From UBA2991 sp965221735 (GTDB lineage: Bacteria; Chloroflexota; Dehalococcoidia; Tepidiformales; Tepidiformaceae): a DNA stretch of 64,000 nt. This document shows positions 8,270-16,865 of the stretch, one piece after another; position 1 is the first letter of the stretch, and each line of letters begins with the position of its first letter. The notes beneath the pieces are model-generated. The model was not told the origin of the DNA. It saw only the letters and a program-made list of their open reading frames with translations, and ran no database searches. Where the stretch lies: contig OZ244910.1 in assembly GCA_965221735.1 (NCBI GenBank), positions 744,001 to 808,000 on the forward strand. Direction: 5' to 3'. The translations under genes were made by a program, and so were the position numbers.

Positions 8270-9349
8270 ATGCCCGACTCCCGCGAACGCTTCGAGGCCG
8301 CCGCCCTGCGCGTCCACACTGCCGCCACCCTCGAGCACTTCGGCATGCCGGCGGCAGACGCCGCCATCGCCGCCGAGGTGCTCATCGACGCCGACCTGAA
8401 GGGCATCGAGTCCCACGGCATCGCCCACCTCACCTGGCACGGCGGCTATGTGCCCGGCCTGCGCGACGGCCGCGTGAATCCCACGCCCACGGTCCGCATC
8501 CTGCGCGAGACCCCCGCCACCCTCGCCCTCGACGGTGACGGTGGCATGGGCGTCGTCGTCGCCGTCGACGCCATGGACCGCTGCATCGCCCGTGCCGAGG
8601 CGAACGGGATCGGGATGGTCACGATCCGCAACGGACGCCACTTCGGCGCCGCCGGCTATTACGCCGAGCGCGCCGCCGCCCGCGGCCTGATTGGCATGGC
8701 GAGCTGCAACACGCCCGTGCTCGCCGTCCCCGCCGGTGGCGCCGAGCGCGCGTTCGGCACGAACCCGCTCGCGTTCGCCGCGCCCATCGAGGGCCGCGAG
8801 CCTTTCTCCCTCGACATGGCCACGACCGCCGTCGCCGGAGGCAAGCTTGAGATCGCCGGGCGCCAGGGCAAGCGCCTACCAGCCGGCTGGGCCGTCGACG
8901 GTGAGGGTCGCAGCAGCCACGACCCCGCGGCCCTCGGCACTGGCGGAGCGCTCCTCCCCCTCGGCTCCTCCCTCGAGACCAGCTCCTACAAGGGCTACGG
9001 CCTCGGCCTCGTCTCCGACATCATCTCGGGCGTCCTCTCCGGCGCCGGTTTCGGGATGATCATGCCGCGGCCGCACATGGGGCAGTGGTTCGCCGCCTGG
9101 CGCATCGACGCCTTCCGCGACCCCGCCGAGTTCCGGGCCGAGATGGCCGAGCTCGCCGACCGCATCCACGCCATCGCCCCCGCCCCCGGCGTCGACCGTG
9201 TTCGCATCCCGGGCGACAAGGAGGCAGAAGCGCGCGCCGACCGCGAGGCCAACGGCATCCCCCTCGATAGCGCCGTCGTGGACCAGCTCCGGGAGCTCGC
9301 TGCCGAGACTGGCGTCCTATTCCCGGACCCGGTCGGGAGCCCCGCATGA
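8270..9349 (+). CDS. Ldh-family (malate/L-lactate, ComC/YlbC-type) oxidoreductase
   Basis: 359 residues belonging to the non-Rossmann malate/L-sulfolactate/ureidoglycolate dehydrogenase family: ESHGIAHL at about 44-51, an NGRHFGAAGYYAE segment, the NPLAFAAP loop and the KGYGLGL segment near residue 240. NAD(P)-dependent oxidation of 2-hydroxyacids is expected. No Shine-Dalgarno precedes ATG 8270; instead GACAAT (8257-8262) ends 7 bases before it, consistent with a leaderless message. The stop overlaps the next start as ATGA, so translation of the following flavoprotein is coupled. Confidence 0.9.
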   Translation: MPDSRERFEAAALRVHTAATLEHFGMPAADAAIAAEVLIDADLKGIESHGIAHLTWHGGYVPGLRDGRVNPTPTVRILRETPATLALDGDGGMGVVVAVDAMDRCIARAEANGIGMVTIRNGRHFGAAGYYAERAAARGLIGMASCNTPVLAVPAGGAERAFGTNPLAFAAPIEGREPFSLDMATTAVAGGKLEIAGRQGKRLPAGWAVDGEGRSSHDPAALGTGGALLPLGSSLETSSYKGYGLGLVSDIISGVLSGAGFGMIMPRPHMGQWFAAWRIDAFRDPAEFRAEMAELADRIHAIAPAPGVDRVRIPGDKEAEARADREANGIPLDSAVVDQLRELAAETGVLFPDPVGSPA

Positions 9350-11058
9350 TCCCCGAGAACGTCCTCGCCGCCCTCCGCCAGCGCTTCGAGCTGCTCTCCG
9401 CCCCTGTCACGATCGATTACTTCCACCAGGGCGAGAGCGGGCTGATCGTGCCCGGCGCCGCGCCCCGCAACCCCTGCCCCGCCTGCGGCCCCACGAAGGA
9501 GATGCTGGAGGACCTCGTCGGCGTCTCCCCGAAGCTCCGCCTCGTCACGCACGAGTTCCACGCCGAGCCCCAGCTCGTCGAGAGCTGGAACGTGGAGCGC
9601 GTCCCCGCCGTCCTCCTCCGGCGCGGCGGCGGCGCCCCGCCCCTGCGCTACTACGGTCTGCCCCAGGGCCTCTTTTTCGAGGTGCTCGTCGAGGTCATCT
9701 CCGTGTTCCCCGCGCCACCCTCCCCGCCCGCCGCCCTCGCCGAGGTTCTCGACCGCCTCACCGACACGCTCTCCATCGTCGTCGTCGGCTCGATGCGCCA
9801 CGCCGCCGGCGCCCAGGCGGTCGCCAGCGCCTACCAACTCGCCCTTTTCTCAGACAAGGTCGAGGCCACGGTCATCGAGGCGGAGACCTTCCCCGAGGTT
9901 GTGCAGCAGCTTGGCCTGAGCGAGCTGCCTGCCACCATCGTGGCGGACAGGCACGGGTTCGCGGGCGTGGCCAACACCATGGCCCTCGCCCAGTTTGGCG
10001 TCGACGCCCAGCAATCGGACTCGCCCACGCCTCCGCAGGTGGCCCCTGGTTCGGCGGCGGCCATCGGAGGCGCTCCCGGCGCCCCGCCCGTTTCCGCCCC
10101 CCAGCCCGCCCGGTCGGAACCCCCCACCGTCGACCCTGCCGGGGAGAAGGTCGATGTCGCCATCGTCGGCGGCGGCCCCGCGGGCTTGCAGGCCGCCCTC
10201 GTGCTCGTTCGCGCCCGCAAGTCCGTCGCCGTCTTCGACGCACCCTCGCCCGCCCGCAACGCCGCCTCCCACGGCGTCCACAACTTCATCGGCGTCGAGG
10301 GCATGCTCCCCGCCGATCTCGCGCGCACCGCCTGGGAGCAGATTGACGCTGTCGGCGGCGCCTCCCTCCGGCGGGAGGAGATCGCAACCATCGAGCGCGA
10401 TCACGAGGGCGAATTCGTCCTGACGACGGCCGAGGGCGAGAAGCTCGGCGCCCACCACGTCATCCTCGCCTTCGGCCACCGCGATGCCATCCCCGACGTC
10501 CCCGGCTTCGCCGAGTGCTGGGGCGACACCGTCATCTCCTGTCCGTTCTGCGACGGCTACGAGCACCGCGATCGCGTCTGGGGCCTCGTCGTGCCCTCGA
10601 CCGGCGCCAAGGCGACCCCGCCCCTCTTTGCCTACAACTGGACCGACAAGGTGAAGGTCTTCCTCGGCGGCGAGATCGACCTTCCCGGGGAGATGGCCGC
10701 CGCCCTCGAAGCCCAGGGCCTCGAGCTCCACCGCGGCGACATAACGGCCATCAATCACGACGACGGAACGATCGCCAGCGTCACGCTCGCGGGCGGCGAA
10801 ACCGTATCCGTCGAGACCCTCCTCTGGAGTCCCGAACCGCTCCCCGCGCCCCTCGTCGAGCGGCTCTCCCGCAGCCTCGGCCTCGCCGTCGACGAGGAAG
10901 GGTTCATCGCCGTCAGCCCCATGCAGCAGACGAACGTCGAAGGCGTCTGGGCCGCCGGCGACGCCATCGCCTCGACGATGGCCATGGACGCCGCCCGCTC
11001 CGGCGGGGCGGTCGCCATGCTGATCGTGCAGGGCTGGTTCGAGGAGCCGGGGCACTAG
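9346..11058 (+). CDS. Thioredoxin-reductase-like flavoprotein with N-terminal double-thioredoxin-fold domain
   Basis: 570 residues. Residues 1-220 look like two thioredoxin-fold units with a CPAC redox pair (44-47), a layout like protein disulfide oxidoreductase or the N-terminal domain of AhpF. A Pro/Ala-rich linker (about 223-265) leads to an FAD/NAD(P)H thioredoxin-reductase-like module: FAD loop VAIVGGGPAG from about 271, redox pair CPFC (399-402) in CPFCDGYEHRD, and a C-terminal GVWAAGDA. Electrons would pass NAD(P)H to FAD to CPFC to CPAC to a partner disulfide or peroxiredoxin. No ahpC lies beside it. Coupled by ATGA to the Ldh-family gene. A whole-protein role such as disulfide or peroxide reduction is inference. 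Confidence 0.85.
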   Translation: MIPENVLAALRQRFELLSAPVTIDYFHQGESGLIVPGAAPRNPCPACGPTKEMLEDLVGVSPKLRLVTHEFHAEPQLVESWNVERVPAVLLRRGGGAPPLRYYGLPQGLFFEVLVEVISVFPAPPSPPAALAEVLDRLTDTLSIVVVGSMRHAAGAQAVASAYQLALFSDKVEATVIEAETFPEVVQQLGLSELPATIVADRHGFAGVANTMALAQFGVDAQQSDSPTPPQVAPGSAAAIGGAPGAPPVSAPQPARSEPPTVDPAGEKVDVAIVGGGPAGLQAALVLVRARKSVAVFDAPSPARNAASHGVHNFIGVEGMLPADLARTAWEQIDAVGGASLRREEIATIERDHEGEFVLTTAEGEKLGAHHVILAFGHRDAIPDVPGFAECWGDTVISCPFCDGYEHRDRVWGLVVPSTGAKATPPLFAYNWTDKVKVFLGGEIDLPGEMAAALEAQGLELHRGDITAINHDDGTIASVTLAGGETVSVETLLWSPEPLPAPLVERLSRSLGLAVDEEGFIAVSPMQQTNVEGVWAAGDAIASTMAMDAARSGGAVAMLIVQGWFEEPGH

Positions 11059-11141
11059 AAAGGGCGCAACCCTGCCGTCCGCGTTATCCTTGTGCCGTTC
11101 GGGCCACCCCCGCAGGTGGTCAGGTTCCAGGAGTGTGCCCC

Positions 11142-12320
11142 ATGACCCGTGAGCAGTTGGTGGAGATGTCCCGCCGCGAGGTGGAGAACCTTCAGAACAA
11201 CCGCATCGACCTCGCCGACGAGATCTACAAGATCCCCACCGCGCTCTACCACGACCAGGAGCGCTGGGAGGCTGAGGTCGACCGCATCTTCCGGCGGCTG
11301 CCCCTGGCCCTCGCCTTCTCCTCCGAGCTGCGCGAGCCCGGCTCCTACCGCTCGATGGAAGTCGCGGGCGTGCCCGTGCTCATCACCCGCGCGGAAGACG
11401 GCGAAGCTCGCGCCTTCGTCAACATGTGCAGCCACCGCGGCAACTTCATCGTCGAGGAACCGGAGGTCGGCAAGACCGAGGTCTTCCGCTGCAACTACCA
11501 CGCCTGGACGTACAACCTTGAGGGCAAGCTCGTCGCCGTCTTCGACGAAGGGAACTTCGGCGAGCTCGACAAGTCCTGCTTCGGCCTCACGGAACTTCCC
11601 TCGGCCGAGCGCTCCGGGATGATCTGGGTCACCCTGAAGCCCGACTCCGACGTCGACATCGACGCCTTCCTCGCCGGCTACGACTCCGTCCTCGACGACC
11701 TCGCCTTCAACGATGCCTACGTGGTCGGGTCCCAGCCGCTCGACGGCCCCAACTGGAAGGTCGCCTACGACGGCTACCGCGACTTCTATCACGTCCCCAT
11801 CCTCCACCGGAACAGCTTCGGTCCGGACGGCCCCTTCCAGCCGGACTACTACTCCTGGGGCCCGCACGTGCGAGTGATGTCGCCCAAGGGCCACGAGAAG
11901 CTCGCCGACACGCCCGAGTCGGAGTGGGGCTACGACGACATGACCGCCGGCGTCTGGACCGTCTTCCCGAACATGTCCATCGCGGGCAGCACGGGCAGCG
12001 GCTACATGGTGTCGCAGATGTTCCCCGGCAAGACGCCGGGTGAGTCCTTCACCATCCAGAACTTCCTCCGCTTCGAGCCCCCCGAGGAGCAGGATCCGGA
12101 GGAGCTGAAGGAGTACATGGACTTCATGGGCCACGTCGTCGGCAACGAGGACTACTACACCGGTTTCCACGTGCAGAAGGCCCTCGCCACCGGCGCCAAG
12201 GAGTTCTCCCTCTTCGGACGCAACGAAGGCGGCGGCCAGCTCTTCCACAAGTGGGTCGACGCCCTCGTCGACACCGAAGATGCAGACCTCCCCGAGCTGC
12301 TGGAGAAGGGCATCAAGTAG
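11142..12320 (+). CDS. Rieske non-heme iron aromatic-ring-hydroxylating oxygenase, alpha-subunit type
   Basis: 392 residues from ATG 11142; a longer open frame upstream is the shadow of the flavoprotein gene. Rieske [2Fe-2S] ligands: C96-x-H98 (CSHRGN) and C117-xx-H120 (CNYHAW). Mononuclear iron site: His217 and His222 in DFYHVPILH, with a bridging Asp about 214. This is the alpha subunit or homo-oligomeric oxygenase that inserts O2 into aromatic or N-methyl substrates and needs reductase and ferredoxin partners, none of which is adjacent. A strong hairpin follows 28 bases after the stop. Confidence 0.92.
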   Translation: MTREQLVEMSRREVENLQNNRIDLADEIYKIPTALYHDQERWEAEVDRIFRRLPLALAFSSELREPGSYRSMEVAGVPVLITRAEDGEARAFVNMCSHRGNFIVEEPEVGKTEVFRCNYHAWTYNLEGKLVAVFDEGNFGELDKSCFGLTELPSAERSGMIWVTLKPDSDVDIDAFLAGYDSVLDDLAFNDAYVVGSQPLDGPNWKVAYDGYRDFYHVPILHRNSFGPDGPFQPDYYSWGPHVRVMSPKGHEKLADTPESEWGYDDMTAGVWTVFPNMSIAGSTGSGYMVSQMFPGKTPGESFTIQNFLRFEPPEEQDPEELKEYMDFMGHVVGNEDYYTGFHVQKALATGAKEFSLFGRNEGGGQLFHKWVDALVDTEDADLPELLEKGIK

Positions 12321-12347
12321 CCTTCGGCCTCGCCGTCAGGAAGCAGA

Positions 12348-12372
12348 GGAGCCCCCTCCGAGAGGGGGCTCC
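12348..12372. terminator. Bidirectional hairpin terminator between Rieske and MFS genes
   Basis: Perfect 11-bp inverted repeat (12348-12358 pairing with 12362-12372) with a 3-base CGA loop, in the 79-bp gap between two convergent genes. A short T-containing tail follows on the plus side. Symmetric placement suggests it serves both genes. Confidence 0.75.
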
Positions 12373-12399
12373 CTTCGTGTTCGGGCGGACCGTGGGGAG

Positions 12400-14085
12400 C
12401 TACTTGCCGCCTGGGGCGCCCGCCTCTTCCGGCTCGACGCCGAAGCCGCCGGGCTCCTCGGAGGCGTCCTCGCCCGGGAGGCTCTCGCCACTGGCTTCTG
12501 CCATCAATTCCTCCCGGCCGCGCATGCGCACGCGTGGCATGAAGAGCCCGATCGCGAGGCCCACGGCCACGATCCCGACGCCGATCAGGAAGATGCCCGT
12601 AATCGCGTCGCCCAGCGCGATCTGCGCACTCTGGATGACGCCGTCGGCTGCACCCGGGCTCGCCCGCTCGATACTGGCCCGCATGAGCGCCAGGGAATCT
12701 GGACTGAGCAGGCGCTGCGGGTCGGAGAACAGCTCGCTGAACTGCGCCGGCACCGCACTCGAGAGGTTCGACTTGAAGCTGCTGGCGAGCAGCGAACCCA
12801 TGATCGCGACCGAGAAGGTGCCGCCGACCTGGCGGAAGAAGTTGACCGACGCCGTCCCCGTGCCGAGGAGCCGGTGGGGGAGCGCGTTCTGCACGGCGAG
12901 CTGGAAGGTCGGCATCCAGAAGCCCATGCCCACGCCCAGCAGCACCATGTAGCCGCGGGTCGTCCAGGCGGCCGAGGTCTGCTCAAGCGTGGAGAGCAGG
13001 TAGAAGGCCGTGAGGAGTGCGCCCCCGCCGACGATCGCCATGATCCGCAAGTCGCGCCCGCGGCTCAGCAACTGCCCCGATGTCACCGATCCGAACATCA
13101 TCCCTGCCGTCATAGGCATCATGATCAGCCCCGAGTTCGTCGCCGAAACCTCCTGCACCCCCTGGAGGAAGAGGGGCAGGAACTGGAACGCGCCGAACAT
13201 GCCCGCGCCCAGCACCATCGTCGCCAGGATCGAGACCGTGTAGGCGCGGTTGCGGAAGAGCCCAAGGGGCAGAACGGGCTCCTCTGCCCGCCGCGTCTGC
13301 ACCAGGAACAGGACGAGGAAGCCCGCCGCCGCTCCCAGGGAGGCGACAACCGGCGCTTCGCCCCAGCCGTACTGGTTGCCCCCCCAGGAGAGGCCCAGCA
13401 TCAGCGATGCGGCCATGCCAACGATCAGCGCCGCCCCTGCCCAGTCGATGACCGCCTTGCCCTGGCCGCGGAACCACGGCATCCCGAAGGTGACCAGCGC
13501 CAGCGCCACCGTCGCGACGGGGATGTTGATGTAGAAGATCCAGCGCCAGGAGAGGTGGTCGGTGAGCGCCCCGCCGGCCAGCGGTCCGATGATGCTCGCC
13601 AGCCCGAAGGTTGCGGCGAAGAGACCTATCCAGCGTCCCCGGTCCTTCGGCGCGAACAGGTCGCCCACCGAGGTGAAGGCGGTCGTCATGATCAGCCCGG
13701 CCCCGATGCCCTGGATGGCGCGGAAGGCGATCAGCCAAATCATGTCCCCCGCCGCGCCGCATAGCCACGAGCCGGCCACGAAGATGACGATGCCCGCCAG
13801 GATGAACGGCTTCCGCCCGTAGAGGTCCGAGAGCTTCCCGACGACCGGCACCAGCGCGGTCGAGGCCAGCAGGTATGAGGTGAAGGGCCACACGTAGAGG
13901 TCGAGGTTGCCCAGATCCTCGACGATTCGCGGCAGCGAGACCGTCACGATCGTCTGGTCCAGCGCCGCCAGGAACATCGTCGAGAGCACGCCCGCAAGCA
14001 CCAGCGCCTTTCGTCGCGCCGATAGCGACATCCCCGGAGGGAGTCCCCCTCCCGCCGTTTGCGGACCACCGCCCATTCCCATCAT
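12400..14085 (-). CDS. MFS multidrug exporter, DHA2 (14-TM, EmrB/QacA) family
   Basis: 561 residues with about 14 hydrophobic segments. The TM1 motif LDQTIVTVSLPRIVEDL (about 42-58) is the DHA2 motif D1, and GKLSDLYGRKP (motif A) follows after TM2. A GPLAGGALTD motif C in TM5 marks an antiporter. The C-terminal tail is acidic and glycine-rich. Proton-driven export of hydrophobic drugs or toxic intermediates from the cytoplasm is expected. Its ATG overlaps the stop of the tetR-like gene (ATGA), so regulator and pump form one operon under an autoregulated promoter. Confidence 0.92.
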   Translation of the reverse strand: MMGMGGGPQTAGGGLPPGMSLSARRKALVLAGVLSTMFLAALDQTIVTVSLPRIVEDLGNLDLYVWPFTSYLLASTALVPVVGKLSDLYGRKPFILAGIVIFVAGSWLCGAAGDMIWLIAFRAIQGIGAGLIMTTAFTSVGDLFAPKDRGRWIGLFAATFGLASIIGPLAGGALTDHLSWRWIFYINIPVATVALALVTFGMPWFRGQGKAVIDWAGAALIVGMAASLMLGLSWGGNQYGWGEAPVVASLGAAAGFLVLFLVQTRRAEEPVLPLGLFRNRAYTVSILATMVLGAGMFGAFQFLPLFLQGVQEVSATNSGLIMMPMTAGMMFGSVTSGQLLSRGRDLRIMAIVGGGALLTAFYLLSTLEQTSAAWTTRGYMVLLGVGMGFWMPTFQLAVQNALPHRLLGTGTASVNFFRQVGGTFSVAIMGSLLASSFKSNLSSAVPAQFSELFSDPQRLLSPDSLALMRASIERASPGAADGVIQSAQIALGDAITGIFLIGVGIVAVGLAIGLFMPRVRMRGREELMAEASGESLPGEDASEEPGGFGVEPEEAGAPGGK

Positions 14086-14675
14086 CGGTCTGCCTCCCTG
14101 GAGTTCGTTGTCGTCGTTACAGGTGTCGTCGCGAGGAACGGGGCCAGCACGGCCTCGGCCGCGGTCCGCGGATCGCCCTTCGCCTTGAGGGCCAGGGCCG
14201 ACCAGGGCGCAAGGCTGCCGAGGATGAGCGCGGTGGCCACGTCTGGCTCGATGTCCGCCCGCAGGCCGCCCCCGGCCTGTGCGCGCTCGTACAGGTGCTC
14301 GAAGCGCCGGCCGGGTTCAACCGCGCGCATCTCGCTCCGCAGCTCCTTGTGTACGCGCCCGCCGATCAGCGCGGCATGAACCCACCCGTAGGTCCGTACG
14401 GTCTGGTGCAGCCGTTCGAGCAGCGCAGTGAGCCCGGCGACGCTTCCGTCGCCCGACTCCGCTTCGTCGAAGCTTGCCGCCGTCTCGGCGACCATCCCCC
14501 GCACGATCGTCTCAATCACCTGGTCGCGGTTGCCGACGCAGCGGTACACCGTGCCGACCCCGACGCCCGCCTCGTGGGCGATGTCGGTCAGCTCTGCTTC
14601 GAGCCCTTGCTCGGCCATGAGGCGGGTCGCCGCCTCGACGATCTTGCGCTGGTTCGCGAGCGCGTCACTTCGCAT
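14082..14675 (-). CDS. TetR/AcrR-family transcriptional repressor
   Basis: 197 residues. The N-terminal helix-turn-helix is at about 28-47 (LTDIAHEAGVGVGTVYRCVG), followed by the RDQVIETIV helix typical of TetR proteins and a helical ligand-binding domain. It is the first gene of a two-gene operon with the MFS exporter. A perfect 18-bp palindrome lies 10 bases before its ATG and overlaps a TACGGT -10-like box, the expected arrangement for autorepression relieved by a pump substrate. No Shine-Dalgarno is seen, so translation is probably leaderless. Confidence 0.93.
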   Translation of the reverse strand: MRSDALANQRKIVEAATRLMAEQGLEAELTDIAHEAGVGVGTVYRCVGNRDQVIETIVRGMVAETAASFDEAESGDGSVAGLTALLERLHQTVRTYGWVHAALIGGRVHKELRSEMRAVEPGRRFEHLYERAQAGGGLRADIEPDVATALILGSLAPWSALALKAKGDPRTAAEAVLAPFLATTPVTTTTNSREADR

Positions 14676-14685
14676 CCGCGAACCG

Positions 14686-14703
14686 TAACCGGAATTCCGG
14701 TTA
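14686..14703. promoter_or_regulatory. Palindromic TetR operator
   Basis: TAACCGGAATTCCGGTTA is a perfect 18-bp inverted repeat, 10 bases upstream of the tetR-like start. It overlaps by two bases a TACGGT hexamer (minus strand, 14687-14682) that ends 6 bases before the ATG. Size, symmetry and position are those of a TetR-family operator. Confidence 0.8.
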
Positions 14704-14723
14704 TCCGCAAGTCACATGGCGTA

Positions 14724-14740
14724 GCCCACCCTCGGTGGGC
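14724..14740 (-). terminator. Hairpin after the betaine transporter operon
   Basis: GCCCACC and GGTGGGC pair around a 3-base loop, 25 bases beyond the stop of the substrate-binding protein gene. There is no T-run, so intrinsic termination is only possible. Confidence 0.4.
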
Positions 14741-14765
14741 CATCGGACACGACTGGAAAGGGCTG

Positions 14766-15752
14766 CTAGCCCTCGTCCTCCAGCGCCTTGTCGACCTTCT
14801 CCGCAATCTCAGAGGGTACGAAGGAACTCCAGACGTCGCGGTAGTTACGGAGGAACCACAGCGCGCCCGCATCGGTGTCCTCGTTGTTCTCTTCCATCCA
14901 GAGTTCAGCGGCCACCTGGTCGGCAGCCTTGAAGCTCCATTTCTCGAGGAACGTAACCACCTCGGGCGCCCGCCCCGGCAACGAGTTGTTCACCATGATC
15001 AGCACCCTGGCCTCCGGGTAGGCGCACGCCTTCGTGGTAGCCCAGCACTCATCGGAGTACGGCGGTTCCTCAAGCTGGTACAGGTCCAGGTTCACGGACT
15101 GCGGCGTCGGGTGCCACATGTACCCCAGCCAGGGTTCCCCCTTCTCGTAGGCCGCCTCCAGGTCCGCCGCCAGCGCCGCGCTCGAACCCGGGTTGAGAAC
15201 GTCGAGAACGTCGGTCAGCCCGTAGGACTCCACCTTGGCCGCGTTCACCTGCTCGCATGCCCAGCCGGGAATGCAGGTCACGAACCGCGCCTTACCCTGC
15301 GAATCCGACGTGATGAAGAGGTCCATGTAGTCGGGCAGATCGGCGACAGACACGAGGCCCGGGTTGGCATCTTTCAGATACTGGGGGATCACCCAGGCTT
15401 CCCAGCCGGTATCCAGGCTCAATCCGACCTCGACGAGGGTCCCCTCCTCCACGTCGAGCAGCCATTCCTGCTGTGCAGGCCAGATTTCCATCGTCACGTG
15501 GGTGTCGTTGTTCACCAGCGCCTGCCAGAGCGAGACCGTGTCGCCGGGAACCAGCTCCGTCGGGTAGCCGTACCCGTGCTCGACGATGTAGGCCGCCACC
15601 CGTGCCTGGATCTCGGCCGAGGGCCAGTTCAGGTCGGAGAAGACGATCGGCTCCTTCTCGTCCTCGCCCCCGCCGCAGGCGGCGATTAGCAGGGCGAAGC
15701 ATGCAGCCACCGCCGCCAGGGTGAGAAAGAAGGATTTCTTCCTGAGGATCAT
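14766..15752 (-). CDS. Glycine betaine/choline-type ABC transporter substrate-binding lipoprotein (OpuAC-like)
   Basis: 328 residues. The N-terminus MILRKKSFFL plus a hydrophobic stretch ends in the lipobox LIAAC with Cys26, so this is a lipid-anchored extracytoplasmic protein. The mature part fits the OpuAC family (FSDLNWPSAEIQ, MEIWPAQQEWL, GWEAWVIP, GEPWLGYMWHPTPQ), with the aromatic residues that cage quaternary amines. It captures glycine betaine, proline betaine or choline for the membrane permease. It is last in a three-gene operon (ATPase, permease, binding protein). Confidence 0.9.
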   Translation of the reverse strand: MILRKKSFFLTLAAVAACFALLIAACGGGEDEKEPIVFSDLNWPSAEIQARVAAYIVEHGYGYPTELVPGDTVSLWQALVNNDTHVTMEIWPAQQEWLLDVEEGTLVEVGLSLDTGWEAWVIPQYLKDANPGLVSVADLPDYMDLFITSDSQGKARFVTCIPGWACEQVNAAKVESYGLTDVLDVLNPGSSAALAADLEAAYEKGEPWLGYMWHPTPQSVNLDLYQLEEPPYSDECWATTKACAYPEARVLIMVNNSLPGRAPEVVTFLEKWSFKAADQVAAELWMEENNEDTDAGALWFLRNYRDVWSSFVPSEIAEKVDKALEDEG

Positions 15753-15806
15753 GGCGCTCTCCTAACGTGGCCAGACAACTAGAGGGTGCTACTTCCGCCT
15801 ACGGAA

Positions 15807-16865
15807 CTATCCTACGCCGCCACCAGCGCCCATTGACGATTGCTGACGGCTGGCGAACGCCTGCGTGATGCGATCGATGATGATCGCGAGGAACACGATC
15901 CCCAAGCCGGCCAGGAACGCGTTCCCCGGCTCGATCCGCCCCAGCCCCCGGTTGACGTCCTCACCCAGCCCCCCGGCGCCCACCAGCGAGGCGATGACGA
16001 CCATCGCCAGCGCCATCAGGGTCGTCTGGTTCACGCCCGCCATGATCGTTGGCGCTGCCAGCGGGATCTTCACCTTCAGCAGGAGTTGCGCCGGTGTCGC
16101 TCCGAACGACTCCGCCGCCTCCAGCGTCTCCTCAGGCAGCTGCCGGATCCCGAGGTTCGTCAGGCGAACCGCGGGCGGCACGGCATAGATCAGCGTCGCA
16201 ATCACGGCCGGCACGTTCCCGAGGCTGAAGAAGGCGATCGCCGGCACCAGGTAGACAAAGCTCGGCATCGTCTGCATCCCGTCGAGGATCGGCCGCAGGA
16301 GCTTGTCCAGCCGGTCGCTCTGCGATGCCCACACCCCGAGCGGCACTGCGATCGCGATCGAGAGCGTCACGGTGACCAGCATCAGCGCCACCGTCTCCAT
16401 GGTGCTGTCCCAGAGCCCGAAGGACGCCATCAGGACCAGCGAACCCGCGGAGAAGGCCGCGACCCAGACCCCTGCCGTGCGCCAGGCGACCGTTGCAATC
16501 GCCAGGATGGAAGCGGGCCAGGGAAGCCACAGGAGGAAGTCCTCGATGTTCACCAGCACCGTCAGCACGACTTCCTTGATCACGTCGAAGATCACATCGA
16601 GCTCGGTCGTCATCCAGTCGATTACGTTGTCGATCTCGCGACCCACGTCGCGACCCACGTCCGCCGGGAAGTCCCCCGCCCAGTCCCAGCCCCCCGCCCA
16701 CAGCACGATCGCGAGGATTGCGGGCGCCACCAGCCAGCGCAGCCACAGCGCCCTGCGAAGCCAGCGCGGCCCCCGGCTCAGCCCCGGGAGTTCCAGGCGG
16801 CGACGGATGGCCTCCAGCGCGGAGGCGCCTGGCGCGGCTTCCCCGGAAGGTGCGTTCCCCGTCAC
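15807..16865 (-). CDS. Betaine-type ABC transporter permease (ProW/OpuAB-like)
   Basis: 352 residues; GTG start overlapping the ATPase stop as GTGA. After a basic N-terminal segment and an early membrane helix there is an amphipathic region (about 60-115), then five or six membrane helices of the binding-protein-dependent transport fold. The EAA-type loop contacting the ATPase is EAAESFGATPAQLLLKVKIP, followed by LAAPTIMAGVNQTTLMALAMVVIASLVGAGGLG, characteristic of ProW/OpuAB. It provides the transmembrane channel of the quaternary-amine importer. Confidence 0.92.
   Translation of the reverse strand: MTGNAPSGEAAPGASALEAIRRRLELPGLSRGPRWLRRALWLRWLVAPAILAIVLWAGGWDWAGDFPADVGRDVGREIDNVIDWMTTELDVIFDVIKEVVLTVLVNIEDFLLWLPWPASILAIATVAWRTAGVWVAAFSAGSLVLMASFGLWDSTMETVALMLVTVTLSIAIAVPLGVWASQSDRLDKLLRPILDGMQTMPSFVYLVPAIAFFSLGNVPAVIATLIYAVPPAVRLTNLGIRQLPEETLEAAESFGATPAQLLLKVKIPLAAPTIMAGVNQTTLMALAMVVIASLVGAGGLGEDVNRGLGRIEPGNAFLAGLGIVFLAIIIDRITQAFASRQQSSMGAGGGVG

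Noticed and set aside
10515..11141. N-terminal extension of the Rieske oxygenase
   Set aside because: Arg/Pro-rich shadow of the flavoprotein gene; the oxygenase begins normally at 11142.
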